From positions 1 to 64,000 of the forward strand of contig VRZD01000023.1 in the NCBI GenBank assembly GCA_016743235.1: a DNA stretch of 64,000 nucleotides, written 5' to 3'. Below, piece by piece: positions 17,900-27,076 of this stretch (position 1 is the stretch's first letter; every line of letters starts with the position of its first letter). A program made the position numbers and the translations under genes. The notes beneath the pieces were generated by a model. The model made no database searches. It was given only the letters and a program-made list of their open reading frames with translations, and had not been told where the DNA came from. This stretch comes from Pantanalinema sp. GBBB05. GTDB lineage: Bacteria > Cyanobacteriota > Cyanobacteriia > Leptolyngbyales > Leptolyngbyaceae.

Positions 17900-18289
17900 T
17901 CATCTACACCAATTTGGCAATTGTAGCAATCCTTGCTCGGTGAAATAAATCTGCCTACCCGCCGAGCATTGATCTCGAATACCACTTTGCTCGATCGCAA
18001 TCGGACGATCTAAGGTACAAGCTGCGATCGCCCCCGTTGGATGAAAGCTAATAGATTGCTGCCCTCGACAGACAAATTCCACGGTTGGTTTGCTGTTTTG
18101 CGGAACCATACGTTGAGCAAACCTCCAACTCCGTGCCAATTGACATTGAGTAATTCGACCTTGAGCATTTCTAGTTACTGTCCCTGATACACATTCAACA
18201 GCCGCTTCAGCCGGTTGACTAGGCAACAAAACAGCCGTTGTCGCCAATCCCAAGACACTAGACACAACCATAGCAATTTTTCTATTCAT
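17900..18289 (-). CDS. exported hypothetical protein
   Basis: This is a protein of 129 residues. MNRKIAMVVSSVLGLATTAVL is a Sec signal peptide with likely cleavage after AEA, leaving a small domain with five or six cysteines (VECVSGTV, ITQCQLA, VEFVCRG, AACTLD, DQCSAG, NWCR), which points to disulfides in the periplasm. I chose the ATG at 18289 because the longer frame puts 22 charged residues before the signal peptide. Function unknown. Confidence 0.65.
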   Translation of the reverse strand: MNRKIAMVVSSVLGLATTAVLLPSQPAEAAVECVSGTVTRNAQGRITQCQLARSWRFAQRMVPQNSKPTVEFVCRGQQSISFHPTGAIAACTLDRPIAIEQSGIRDQCSAGRQIYFTEQGLLQLPNWCR

Positions 18290-18580
18290 GAGAACGATCG
18301 CTCCATTCAACCAGAAGTTAATTATTCGTTGAGAACATCTTGGCTGTGCCATCACACCTGAACTGTTCGGCTAGACCTAGGAGGCATTGCTCCTGAAACA
18401 ACTTCTTAGTGCCCAAGATTGATCAGGCATGGCTAATTTTATTCAATCGAATAGTGACCTCCACGGGTCAATTGGTGTTCAAGCATAAATTGGGGATGAA
18501 GCACTTCGTAGTTTCTACGTTCAACCTGAATCTTGCAAACACCTTAACTAACGGAGCGGGGATTTGACGACCGAAAAAGG

Positions 18581-18638
18581 TCAGGAAAAGGTAAGCTTTT
18601 AGTCAGTAGATCCACTGAATCATTTTCCTGAAAAGCTT
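18581..18638 (+). promoter_or_regulatory. interlocked inverted repeats (pseudoknot-like leader)
   Basis: Two perfect complementary pairs interleave in the order A-B-A'-B'. A is TCAGGAAAA (18581-18589) and A' is TTTTCCTGA (18623-18631). B is AAGCTTTT (18593-18600) and B' is AAAAGCTT (18631-18638). A third pair, TCAGT and ACTGA, makes a 5-bp hairpin between them (18603-18618). As RNA this could form a pseudoknot or two exclusive hairpins, 46 bp before the start of the NB-ARC-WD40 gene. Confidence 0.5.
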
Positions 18639-18684
18639 CGTAGGGTGTGAATGATACAGTTAACTCATCACCTGTGACAAGAGC

Positions 18685-21600
18685 ATGACGGTTGAAGACG
18701 CGATCATCCTAATTAATCAGCATTTGCAGCGAGGTCAGCTGACAAAAGTTCAGGAGATTGTATTACGAGAGTCTTGGGTCGGAAAGACGTATTTAGAGAT
18801 TGCTAGAACCTCAGGGTATGACGCGGGTTATATTAAAGACTCAGGAGCAGAACTGTGGCGGTTACTTTCAAAAGCCTTTGGTGAAAAGGTTACTAAGCAT
18901 AATCTGCATGGCGTTTTAGTACGAGCTGCTCGATCGCGGACTATCAACCCTGATATGAATTCAATCCGTCCCGGTCACTGCTTGATTGATTGGGGAGAAG
19001 CGATCGACATTTCCCATTTTTATGGACGAACAGCGGAACTTGATACATTACAACAGTGGATTGTGCAGGATCGCTGCCGCGTGATCACCCTTTTAGGCAT
19101 GGGTGGGATGGGTAAAACAGCGCTGTCTGTCAAGTTGGCGCAACAGTTACAAGGTGAGTTTGAATATATTATCTGGCGATCGCTGCGGCATGCGCCATCG
19201 TTCAAAGACAAATTGATGGACTGCATTAAATATCTATCGCATCAACAGGTGATCACGCTACCTGCTTCCGTACATGAACAAATTACTTGCTTAATTGAGT
19301 ACTTACGCAAGTCTCGTTGCCTAGTGATTTTAGACAACTTCGACACGTTGTTACAACAGGGGCAGGGCGCAGGGAACTATCGGATTGGCTATGAAGCCTA
19401 TGGTGAACTGCTATGGCGCCTGAGTGAAACTCAACATCAAAGTTGCATGATGATTACTAGTCGCGAAAAGCCAACTGAGATTGCGACTTTAGAAGGTAAA
19501 GAACTACCCATCCGCACTCTGACCCTACCAGGATTAGAGATTGAGGCAGGGCAAACATTATTAACACTGAAGGGATTATCTGGAACCGGAGATGAAACTC
19601 AGCAATTGGTGGAGGCTTACCGGGGCAATCCGTTAGCCCTAAAAATTGCCGCAACTTCGATCCAGGATTTGTATGACGGTAGCATTGCCCAATTTTTTGC
19701 TGAAGGCACAACAGTATTCAATGGCATTAGCCGATTACTAGAGCAGCACTTTCAACGATTGTCTAGGGCAGAACAACAGGTGATGTACTGGCTAGCCATT
19801 CATCGGGAAGCAGTGACTGCGGCGCGGCTGCAAGCCGCTTTTGTGCCGACCCTGTCTAAGGCAAAGTTAATCAATGTGCTAGAAATGCTAGCTACTCGGA
19901 GCTTGGTTGAGTGCAGTTCTGCGCAATTTACACAGCAACCTGTTGTCATGGAGTATGTCACAGATCATTTGATTGAGCAGATCTGTCAGGAAGTGATTAC
20001 GGAAACTCCACAAATCTTGCTGACCCATGCGCTCATGCAAGCCCAAAGCAAGGAATACATCCGGGACAGCCAGATTTGTTTAATTGTACAACCTCTCTTA
20101 GAACACATTCGGTCACACTTAGGTTCTGACCATCAGGTTGAACATAAGCTGCATCGATTAATCAATCAATTACGAGGTGAATCCGGTAATCTTAAAGGAT
20201 ATGGTGGTGGTAATTTATTGAATTTACTAGCGCATTTAGATATCAATTTAACTGGCTATGACTTCTCAGAATTGAATCTACGTCAAGCTGATTTGCGATC
20301 GCTGAATCTCCACCACGTTAACTTTGCTCAGGCGAACTTTCAAGAATGTGCTTTTGCTGCCACCTTTGGCGGCATTACCTGTGTCGCTTTCAGTCCCGAT
20401 GGACACTCCCTTGCCACCAGTGATACTAATGGTGAAATTTATCTCTGGAATGCAAGTGATGGACGATCGCAATTGATTTGTCAAGGACATAACAGTTGGG
20501 TTTGGAGCGTTGCCTTTAGCCCATTCAATGCCATCCTCGCTAGTTGTGGTCAAGACCACACGGTGAAACTATGGGATACCCGAACTGGGGATTGTCTCAA
20601 TACATTGCAGGAGCATACCGGAATTGTGACCGCGATCGCCTTCAGCCCCGACGGTCACACCCTAGCTAGCACAGGCTACGATCGCACCATTAAACTTTGG
20701 CATTTGCCCACAGGTCGCTGCATTCAAACCTTGACTGAGCAGGATTGCATCTGGAGTGTGGCATTTCATCCCGATGGCAAATGGTTAGCATCGGCGGGAG
20801 AGGATCACACCATTAAGCTATGGTGCTGGCAAACAGGAGCCTGCGTACAAACCTGGGTCGGACATCAGCATTGGGTCAAAGCGATCGCTTTTAGTCCCGA
20901 TGGCAGAAAATTGGTGAGTGGCAGCTTTGACCAAACCATTAAGTTATGGGATGTCGCCACTGGGGTTTGTTTAAATACTTTAGTAGGACATACAAACGTT
21001 GTTACCGACCTTGCCTTCAGTCCAACCGGAGAGCGGATTGCTAGCAGTAGTTATGACCAAACCGTAAAACTTTGGAATATAGACACTGGAAGCTGTTTAC
21101 ATACTCTAGAAAAGCATACAAATCGGGTTTGGTCGGTAGCCTTTCATCCGCAGGGACATCGTTTAGTCAGTGGTGGCGATGATTATGCTGCCAGAATTTG
21201 GGAACTACACACAGGACAATGCATTAAAACCTTACAAGGACATAGCAATTGCATTTATGCGATCGCCCATGATGCTCAACATCACCTGCTTGCCAGTGGT
21301 CACGAAGACCAAACGATTAAACTTTGGGATATGAATCTCAATGTACCGGAACAGTTGGGTGACTCTCTACAACCGTTTCGGGTATTACGGGGACACCGCG
21401 ATCGCATTCTCTCCATTGCGATTAGTCCGGATGGACAAATGCTAGGGAGTGGCAGCGCCGATCGCACAATCAAATTATGGAATTTACATACCGGACAGTG
21501 TCTCAAAACCTTGCAGGGTCATAAGAGCTGGATTTGGGCAGTTAGTTTCAGTCCTGACCATCAACTCCTAGCAAGTGGGAGTTATGACCACACGATCAAA

Positions 21601-22269
21601 CTATGGAATACGGCATCAGGTGAGTGTCAGCAAACCCTTAAGGGACATCCCAGTTCAGTGCTGGCATTAGCATTTAGCCAGGATGGCTCAAGACTGGTCA
21701 GTGGGGGGTATGACCAAATGATCAAGCTTTGGCACGTGAAAACCGGTGAGTGTCTCAGAACTTGCCAAGCTCATATGAATCGAGTTTGGGCAGTCGCGAT
21801 CAGCCCCGATGATCAACTGCTGGCAACAGGAGGGGATGATCAAACCGTGAAGCTTTGGAACTTGGAGACAGGCGACTGCTTCCAAACATTGATAGGGCAT
21901 AGCAATCAAGTCCTTTGTCTCCGCTTTTCTGCCGATAGTCAGCAAGTGATTAGCAGCAGTGCCGATCACAGCATCAGGATTTGGGACGTGCAAACGGGTG
22001 CATGTTTGACCGTGTTAACAGGACACCATAATTGGGTTTGGTCATTGAACTTAAACCCCAATGCGCCAACTCTACTGAGCAGCAGTCAGGATGAAACAAT
22101 TAAATGCTGGAATTTAACGACAGGCAACTGCTGGCAAACGCTACGAGTACTACGTCCCTACGAAGGTATGATCATTACCAATGCCACCGGACTAACAGAA
22201 GCGGAAACGACTACTCTCAGGGCATTAGGCGCGATCGACCAGGCTCAACTAACCGAGATAAACCGCTAA
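18685..22269 (+). CDS. HTH / NB-ARC ATPase with 14 WD40 repeats
   Basis: This is a STAND-type signalling ATPase of 1194 residues. The first 85 residues form a helical domain (VQEIVLRESWVGKTYLEIAR, SGYDAGYIKDSGAELWRLL), like that found before NB-ARC in many cyanobacterial proteins. The NTPase has Walker A GMGGMGKT (138-145), Walker B RCLVILDNFD (211-220) and GNPLALKIAATS as the GLPL-type motif. A winged-helix part and a short pentapeptide-like stretch (LNLRQADLRSLNL) follow. From about residue 560 there are fourteen WD40 repeats, each ending in a [IV]KLW[DN]-type motif, enough for two seven-bladed propellers. Family knowledge says ligand binding to the propeller triggers NTP-dependent oligomerisation; the output here is unknown. 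It ends four bases inside the next gene on the other strand. Confidence 0.9.
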   Translation: MTVEDAIILINQHLQRGQLTKVQEIVLRESWVGKTYLEIARTSGYDAGYIKDSGAELWRLLSKAFGEKVTKHNLHGVLVRAARSRTINPDMNSIRPGHCLIDWGEAIDISHFYGRTAELDTLQQWIVQDRCRVITLLGMGGMGKTALSVKLAQQLQGEFEYIIWRSLRHAPSFKDKLMDCIKYLSHQQVITLPASVHEQITCLIEYLRKSRCLVILDNFDTLLQQGQGAGNYRIGYEAYGELLWRLSETQHQSCMMITSREKPTEIATLEGKELPIRTLTLPGLEIEAGQTLLTLKGLSGTGDETQQLVEAYRGNPLALKIAATSIQDLYDGSIAQFFAEGTTVFNGISRLLEQHFQRLSRAEQQVMYWLAIHREAVTAARLQAAFVPTLSKAKLINVLEMLATRSLVECSSAQFTQQPVVMEYVTDHLIEQICQEVITETPQILLTHALMQAQSKEYIRDSQICLIVQPLLEHIRSHLGSDHQVEHKLHRLINQLRGESGNLKGYGGGNLLNLLAHLDINLTGYDFSELNLRQADLRSLNLHHVNFAQANFQECAFAATFGGITCVAFSPDGHSLATSDTNGEIYLWNASDGRSQLICQGHNSWVWSVAFSPFNAILASCGQDHTVKLWDTRTGDCLNTLQEHTGIVTAIAFSPDGHTLASTGYDRTIKLWHLPTGRCIQTLTEQDCIWSVAFHPDGKWLASAGEDHTIKLWCWQTGACVQTWVGHQHWVKAIAFSPDGRKLVSGSFDQTIKLWDVATGVCLNTLVGHTNVVTDLAFSPTGERIASSSYDQTVKLWNIDTGSCLHTLEKHTNRVWSVAFHPQGHRLVSGGDDYAARIWELHTGQCIKTLQGHSNCIYAIAHDAQHHLLASGHEDQTIKLWDMNLNVPEQLGDSLQPFRVLRGHRDRILSIAISPDGQMLGSGSADRTIKLWNLHTGQCLKTLQGHKSWIWAVSFSPDHQLLASGSYDHTIKLWNTASGECQQTLKGHPSSVLALAFSQDGSRLVSGGYDQMIKLWHVKTGECLRTCQAHMNRVWAVAISPDDQLLATGGDDQTVKLWNLETGDCFQTLIGHSNQVLCLRFSADSQQVISSSADHSIRIWDVQTGACLTVLTGHHNWVWSLNLNPNAPTLLSSSQDETIKCWNLTTGNCWQTLRVLRPYEGMIITNATGLTEAETTTLRALGAIDQAQLTEINR

Positions 22270-22760
22270 ACAGCTTGGCTACCCAGTTGTTGCAGCAGAT
22301 CTTTTGCCTGAGATAAGCGATCGGAAGGGATATCTTTAGCCACTACTAAATAATATGGAGCCGCATCAGCCGCTTCATTCGTATCTCGACGAACGTTGAC
22401 TCCAGACATAGCAGCAATAATGCCAATACTGGCAGCTCCTGCTCCACTGGCGATCGCTACAATTCCTAAGGTATGTACCAATACATCTACATCGGAGGTT
22501 ACCACTACGCTAGAACTCAGTGAGCTTAATAACAATCCAATTAAGCCACCAATTACTGTGCCTAAAATGGCTCCTTTCGCTCCACTATCCCACGCTTCAG
22601 TTTTGGGTACAGGGGGACTTTGAGGCATGAGAGAAATCTGTTCCATGGGAAAATTAGCCTCACGGAGAGCATTGATTGCCGTTTCCGCTTGGTTGCGATC
22701 GACAAAAACTCCGATCGGGCTTTGATCCTGTCGTTGATCGAACTCTTCTGGTCGTTCCAT
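22266..22760 (-). CDS. general stress protein 17M-like membrane protein
   Basis: The protein of 164 residues starts with a ferredoxin-like half-domain typical of the 17M/YflT group (IGVFVDRNQAETAINALREA). Next comes a glycine-rich hydrophobic centre with two membrane segments (GAILGTVIGGLIGLLL and TLGIVAIASGAGAASIGIIAA), and then a second small domain ending YYLVVAKDIPSDRLSQAKDLL. Homologues are induced by salt, drought or oxidative stress in bacteria. The stop overlaps the NB-ARC-WD40 gene by four bases, tail to tail. Confidence 0.7.
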   Translation of the reverse strand: MERPEEFDQRQDQSPIGVFVDRNQAETAINALREANFPMEQISLMPQSPPVPKTEAWDSGAKGAILGTVIGGLIGLLLSSLSSSVVVTSDVDVLVHTLGIVAIASGAGAASIGIIAAMSGVNVRRDTNEAADAAPYYLVVAKDIPSDRLSQAKDLLQQLGSQAV

Positions 22761-23398
22761 AATTCAACTATCTTTGGTTAGAATTAAACTCAATCTTCCT
22801 TAGCTCTTCATAATTAAGAAAGTTATGAACGGTAGCTTAGCTAAAATTTCATCCTAAGCAGATTCTGCTGAGTTTTACTCCTTCCGAAGAGATACCTGCC
22901 CCATCAAGCCCAGTTTTTTATTGTATTCATAGCTACATTTTTACTCGTTTTTCGGCTGACTTTATCTAGTTCTAATAATCTCTTGATAGCGAAAGAGAGG
23001 CTACGTCTATGCCTACTTAAGAGTAGAACCTTAGCTAGATGGAGAAGTTTTTCTTTGTAGTTAATCTGAGAAAGAGCTTGAGACATATTCCCAAGCTAGT
23101 TAAGCAGATATTCAGTCTACCCTTGCTTAAGCACAAGTTAGGACTGGACTTGGCTGCTATGAACTTAGCGCGATCGCCAGAGCATAAATGGCAATTCAGG
23201 TCATAAGACCTGAGCCGGAATTACTCTTTTGATTGTTTCAATCATAAAAGCCCGAGAGAAATTAAGCCTATGCTCTAAGACACTTCTAAGGTTTGGAAGG
23301 TCATTAAATGGAAGCTCGTGGCGATCGCGGTTGATCATATGAGCAATTAATTTGTTGCTCAACTTATGTACAAAAACAAAATGTGACGGAGAGTTACT
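22761..23398. other. 638-bp gap with two hairpins
   Basis: I find no dependable gene. A leftward frame of 60 codons at 22904-23086 has no ribosome site or recognisable features. Two hairpins lie at 23197-23212 (CAGGTC, ATAA, GACCTG) and 23226-23250 (CTTTTGATTG with CAATCATAAAAG), 150-200 bp upstream of the lipoprotein gene. They may belong to its leader or to a small RNA. Confidence 0.4.
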
Positions 23399-24070
23399 AT
23401 GAACCAGTTGTTTTCTAATTCATTCCCCAAGTTTTTTGCTGCCCTTAAAGGGCTAGTAGGCAAAGCAGTTTTGCCGATCGTACTAGTTGGTGTGCTGGTA
23501 TTGAGTACAGCTTGTAATGCAGACGCATCTCAAGTCAGTATGTCTAAAACCTCTGATGCTGGTTATTCCAATCCTTACAGTGGTGAAGGACAGCACCAGA
23601 AAGAACTGTATAAACCTGTTCAGCCAGCTAAGGGCGGGATGAATAATTACAGCGATGATTTTCGTTATGACACTTCTAAAGATGTTCAGGAATCAACCAG
23701 GAATTTAATTAATCGGGTTGAACGTAATCTCCAAAAGCGGGCTGATGATCCCCAAGATTTGGCAGAAAACGCTAGACGTGAAAATCCTTTAGGTGATAAA
23801 GCGCGGAATACAGCTGAAAATTTGAAAGATAAAACCGGTAATTTAGTTGAGGATTTCTCCGAAGGTACTCAACGGGGTATACGCAATTTGAAGCAAAATG
23901 CTGATAGAGCAGGTGATACTGCTCCCCGGGTGATTCAAGAAGCTCAACGCAATGCAGAAGGTGCTGGTCGTGATGCGGTTGAAGGGGCTAAGGATTTAGC
24001 TGGCGGTGCACAAAGAGCAGCGAATCGCGCTGCCAATACGGTACAAGACCGAGTCCAAAACAATATGTAA
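23399..24070 (+). CDS. lipoprotein with apolipoprotein/LEA-like repeats
   Basis: The 223-residue protein has a type II signal peptide with lipobox VLSTAC, so it should be lipid-anchored outside the cytoplasmic membrane. From about residue 110 the chain is amphipathic and charged, with 11-residue-like segments (ARNTAENLKDKTGNLVEDF, DAVEGAKDLAGGAQRAAN). This resembles LEA group 3 or apolipoprotein-type helices that protect membranes during drying or freezing. A ribosome site (GGAG) precedes the ATG. Its position among stress genes supports that reading, which is inference. Confidence 0.7.
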   Translation: MNQLFSNSFPKFFAALKGLVGKAVLPIVLVGVLVLSTACNADASQVSMSKTSDAGYSNPYSGEGQHQKELYKPVQPAKGGMNNYSDDFRYDTSKDVQESTRNLINRVERNLQKRADDPQDLAENARRENPLGDKARNTAENLKDKTGNLVEDFSEGTQRGIRNLKQNADRAGDTAPRVIQEAQRNAEGAGRDAVEGAKDLAGGAQRAANRAANTVQDRVQNNM

Positions 24071-24159
24071 TTTGTGTTCATTTTAGAGCGGTAGTTTCTG
24101 GTATTGGAACTGAAAGACTATCTCTCTAGATGAGTAACTAAATTCAAGTTGCGATTTAA

Positions 24160-24194
24160 TCTCCCCTATTTCTTAGTTCAAGAGATAGGGGAGA
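24160..24194. repeat. inverted repeat before the DoxX gene
   Basis: The arms TCTCCCCTAT and ATAGGGGAGA are perfect over 10 bp around a 15-base loop. The hairpin may terminate the lipoprotein transcript, or be a 5' structure of the DoxX mRNA that begins 28 bp downstream. Confidence 0.6.
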
Positions 24195-24222
24195 CGATTA
24201 ATTAAAGGCCCAGGAGATTAAG

Positions 24223-24672
24223 ATGACTTCTCATAGACCAGGACCTCTTGCTTTAAAGGAAACCTTTCGAGGAATTCTAGCCGTTGCTATTATTATTGTT
24301 GGCATTACTCACTTTATTCGCCCAGAACAGTATGCCAGAATTGTTCCGCCTCCGTTGCCCACTTTTGCCATGGTTTATATTAGTGGCTTCTTTGAAATCC
24401 TAGGTGGAATTGGGCTGCTGATTCCCCTAGTAAGTGTTGCCGCTGCCTGGGGATTGATTGCTCTGTTTATTGCCGTGTTTCCAGCTAATATTTATCAAGC
24501 CATCAACAGTATTCCGATCGAAGGCATTCCACATCATCCCTTACTCTATTGGTTCAGATTACCGTTCCAAGCCGTATTGATTACTTGGGCTTGGTGGTTT
24601 ACTAAAAAGCCAGAACAACAACCAGGTGCTTCTCAAATTGCAGCTCAGGTTGAATCAGCGATGAATCAATAG
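24223..24672 (+). CDS. DoxX family membrane protein
   Basis: The 149-residue protein has four hydrophobic segments: ILAVAIIIVGITHF, MVYISGFFEILGGIGLLIPL, WGLIALFIAVFPANIYQA and AVLITWAWWF. The HFIRPEQYARIVPPPLP segment after the first helix is typical of the small DoxX-like proteins. Members are linked to redox and membrane stress in bacteria, without a settled reaction. A GGAG ribosome site lies upstream. Confidence 0.8.
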   Translation: MTSHRPGPLALKETFRGILAVAIIIVGITHFIRPEQYARIVPPPLPTFAMVYISGFFEILGGIGLLIPLVSVAAAWGLIALFIAVFPANIYQAINSIPIEGIPHHPLLYWFRLPFQAVLITWAWWFTKKPEQQPGASQIAAQVESAMNQ

Positions 24673-24693
24673 CCTTTAGTTAAACACTAAAAA

Positions 24694-24729
24694 AGCAGGA
24701 GAGCAAAAGCTATCTTTCACTTTCCTGCT
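24694..24729. terminator. bidirectional terminator between convergent genes
   Basis: The arms AGCAGGA and TCCTGCT enclose 22 bases, with an A-rich flank on the left and AAATTT on the right, so the hairpin could stop both the DoxX transcript and the leftward glycine-zipper gene. Confidence 0.65.
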
Positions 24730-24753
24730 AAATTTCGTTAAGGCATGAGCAGT

Positions 24754-25515
24754 TTACCGATGCATAGCATTTTTAACTCGATCCCAGGCATCCCGAACAG
24801 CATACTTGGCTTTTTCCCAACCTAAATTAGAGGAACCATAGTTTCGCTCATATTCCTGCCTAAGTTCTGGTTCAACTTGCTCATAAGGTCTGCCTTCATA
24901 GCGAGAATACCCTTGATAACCAAGTTGATAGGCTGGTTGATAAACCTCGTAAGTTAAACCGGATTCGTAATAGGGAGAGGTAGCATAGTGTTGCCGCCAA
25001 TAATCCTCTTGATCATGGGACATAGTGTTATTCCGAACTCGATCCCAAGCATCTTGAACGGCATATTTTGCCTGATTCCAACCAACTTTTGATGCTCCGT
25101 AGTTAGTTTCGTAATGCTGCTTTAACTCTGGCTCAACTTCGGAATAAGGGCGACTGGAGTGCCGACTAAATCCTTCGTAGCCAGTGCGATAAGCATGTTG
25201 ATAATCATCGTAAGTTCGATCGGGGGTGATATAAGGACGAGAAGCATAGTTTTCTCGCCAATAGTTATCCTCTACAGTTGGATCGATGGATTCAGCCACC
25301 GCTTTTCCAGTTAAGCCACCAACCACACTCCCGATCGCGGCACCAACAACAGCGCCGACTGGACCACCTGCTGCACCAATTACTGTTCCGATCGTACCCG
25401 CCGCCGCCGCACCAATTCCCGTACCAACAGGATGAGCACCAGGTTGTCCGGTAATTGGATCAGGATTAGAGTCAGATTCTACATAACGATCAGTTTTTTT
25501 CTCTTCATTATTCAT
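24754..25515 (-). CDS. glycine-zipper protein with two 68-residue repeats
   Basis: The 253-residue protein has a polar start and a glycine-zipper segment (about 33-70: GIGAAAAGTIGTVIGAAGG, VGAVVGAAIGSVVGGLTG). Two near-copies of a module follow, each opening with [ED]xYWRxxYA, continuing with a Y-rich core and [YE]VEPEL, and ending KYAV[QR]DAWDRV[RK]N. Glycine zippers insert in or pack against membranes; the repeat module is known from cyanobacterial stress proteins without a defined function. It is preceded by a purine-rich ribosome site (GAGGAG). Confidence 0.7.
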   Translation of the reverse strand: MNNEEKKTDRYVESDSNPDPITGQPGAHPVGTGIGAAAAGTIGTVIGAAGGPVGAVVGAAIGSVVGGLTGKAVAESIDPTVEDNYWRENYASRPYITPDRTYDDYQHAYRTGYEGFSRHSSRPYSEVEPELKQHYETNYGASKVGWNQAKYAVQDAWDRVRNNTMSHDQEDYWRQHYATSPYYESGLTYEVYQPAYQLGYQGYSRYEGRPYEQVEPELRQEYERNYGSSNLGWEKAKYAVRDAWDRVKNAMHR

Positions 25516-25764
25516 GATAAATCTCCTCGCTTTTTTACTCTGAAAAAGCTGTTATTATCCTCACAATAAAGTTAGTTATTTGTGTATCCCTCTGTCTTTA
25601 GGTCAAGATCCATCTACTATTTTGTTACGAATTTTACCAAGAAATAAAAATTAAAAAAATTACTTATTATGTCTAGCTCCAGATAGAAGATAAATACTGC
25701 CAACTATAGTTCACTGAAATAGGCAGTAAAAGCAAACCTCTAATTCCTACTCTTACTTAGAACT

Positions 25765-25977
25765 ATGTTGCTACAAAATAAACAAACTGGTGATCTAATC
25801 AAAGTTCTGGATACAGATGCATTGATTAATCCAGCTCAGTCCTCAGTTCCCGGCAGAATTCAAGAAGGTCAAGAAGAACAAGATCCAGAACAAATTGCTA
25901 AAGAAAGCCTAGTGTTTCCTTCTGGTGAAAGCTTGCCTCAGTGTTGGCTTGATGCAGACTATCGAACTGACTCTTAA
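25765..25977 (+). CDS. small conserved hypothetical protein
   Basis: This 70-residue soluble, acidic protein (MLLQNKQTGDLIKVLDTDAL, later FPSGESLPQCWLDADYR) resembles short cyanobacterial proteins of unknown role. The pattern LFxPSGExLPxCWL-like near the end looks conserved. It lies alone between the glycine-zipper and DUF2231 genes. Confidence 0.6.
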   Translation: MLLQNKQTGDLIKVLDTDALINPAQSSVPGRIQEGQEEQDPEQIAKESLVFPSGESLPQCWLDADYRTDS

Positions 25978-26291
25978 AGCACGATCGTATTAGTGATTAA
26001 TTCTTAATATAAATTCAGCCAAGCCTATTCATTAGCTCTTGGCTGATTGGCGTAATTCTACTTTCTGAATAAGAAATACTTCTGTACTTGAAACTCCATA
26101 AATACAAAGTATTGACCCAATCTGTTTGGTAAAACTGGTTGGTTTAATACTATATCAGCAAGGATTGCTGCCAACACCAAGCTAATAAAGCGAGGAAATT
26201 ATTGACCAATTCAAATAATAAATTAACTCGAAATACTAATAATTTAGTTCATAGAGGGACGTTACAGAAAACGCCCCTACAAATTGATAGT
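25978..26291. repeat. 314-bp gap with a GAGGGACGTT-type palindrome
   Basis: No gene is visible. An imperfect inverted repeat at 26252-26279 (TAGAGGGACGTT with AACGCCCCTA) closely resembles dispersed palindromes found across filamentous cyanobacteria. It lies 13 bp after the DUF2231 stop and could also act as its terminator. Confidence 0.5.
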
Positions 26292-26813
26292 TTATGGCTC
26301 TCGACGAGGACTGTAACCAATCACAGCAATCTTATGGCGATAAACTAACTCTGCCCCATACCAACCTGTAATGCCTAACAGAAGAGCAACTAGCAATGAA
26401 ATAATGATGCCCAGAGGTAACACTGTATCAACTGGATTACCAATGCGTCGTACCCAGTTAAATAGTGTGAGAACAAGAGCAGCGACATTTCCAACCATGT
26501 GTGACCAGCCCGCATTATGTTTACGGACACGATCGATCTTCAAGAAATCTGACATGCCGGTAATTGCTGCTAAAATCCCGCTGACAAACCCTGCACCTAG
26601 CAACCATAGAGAAGCTCTCGCCCAGAACGGATCTTGAGTTAGCCAGTAACCTAGATCTGTACCAAAGGCACCCACTAGAAAGGCAATGGGAAAGGTCACA
26701 ATCAATGGATGGAATGGGTGACCCGCGATCGCAACTGTACTAGGAATACCACTATCTCGATACTCTCTTTCATCACTTTCAATGACAGGTGGAATGTTAG
26801 GCGTTTGGGTCAT
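26292..26813 (-). CDS. DUF2231 family membrane protein
   Basis: The 173-residue protein has four membrane helices after a polar start. The DUF2231 signature is AIAGHPFHPLIVTFPIAFLVGAF, followed by ASLWLLGAGFVSGILAAITGMSDFL and two later helices. The histidines in GHPFHPL are conserved in the family and may bind heme or metal. Function is unproven. It is monocistronic in a stress-gene neighbourhood. Confidence 0.8.
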   Translation of the reverse strand: MTQTPNIPPVIESDEREYRDSGIPSTVAIAGHPFHPLIVTFPIAFLVGAFGTDLGYWLTQDPFWARASLWLLGAGFVSGILAAITGMSDFLKIDRVRKHNAGWSHMVGNVAALVLTLFNWVRRIGNPVDTVLPLGIIISLLVALLLGITGWYGAELVYRHKIAVIGYSPRREP

Positions 26814-27076
26814 ATTTTCTCCTGAAGAGGAAGCTTTCTCTATAGCAATGACATTAAGTCAAGTTCACCTTAAGAAAACTACTAGGGGTTCAGCGTCTCT
26901 CTACAGAAATAGTTTGTACTCACACTTAAGACGTAGCTTTTAGAGAAGATTGAAATACAAATATTAGCTATTCATCCTGCCATAATAAAATCGTTATGGT
27001 AACCGATCGTGGTCAGGGTGAGTTCTATGACCAACTTGGCTGTTTTAGTTAATTTAACTCACCCCTATGACTCCCC

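Noticed and set aside
22904..23086. Leftward 60-codon frame
   Set aside because: No ribosome site, no recognisable pattern and unlikely composition.
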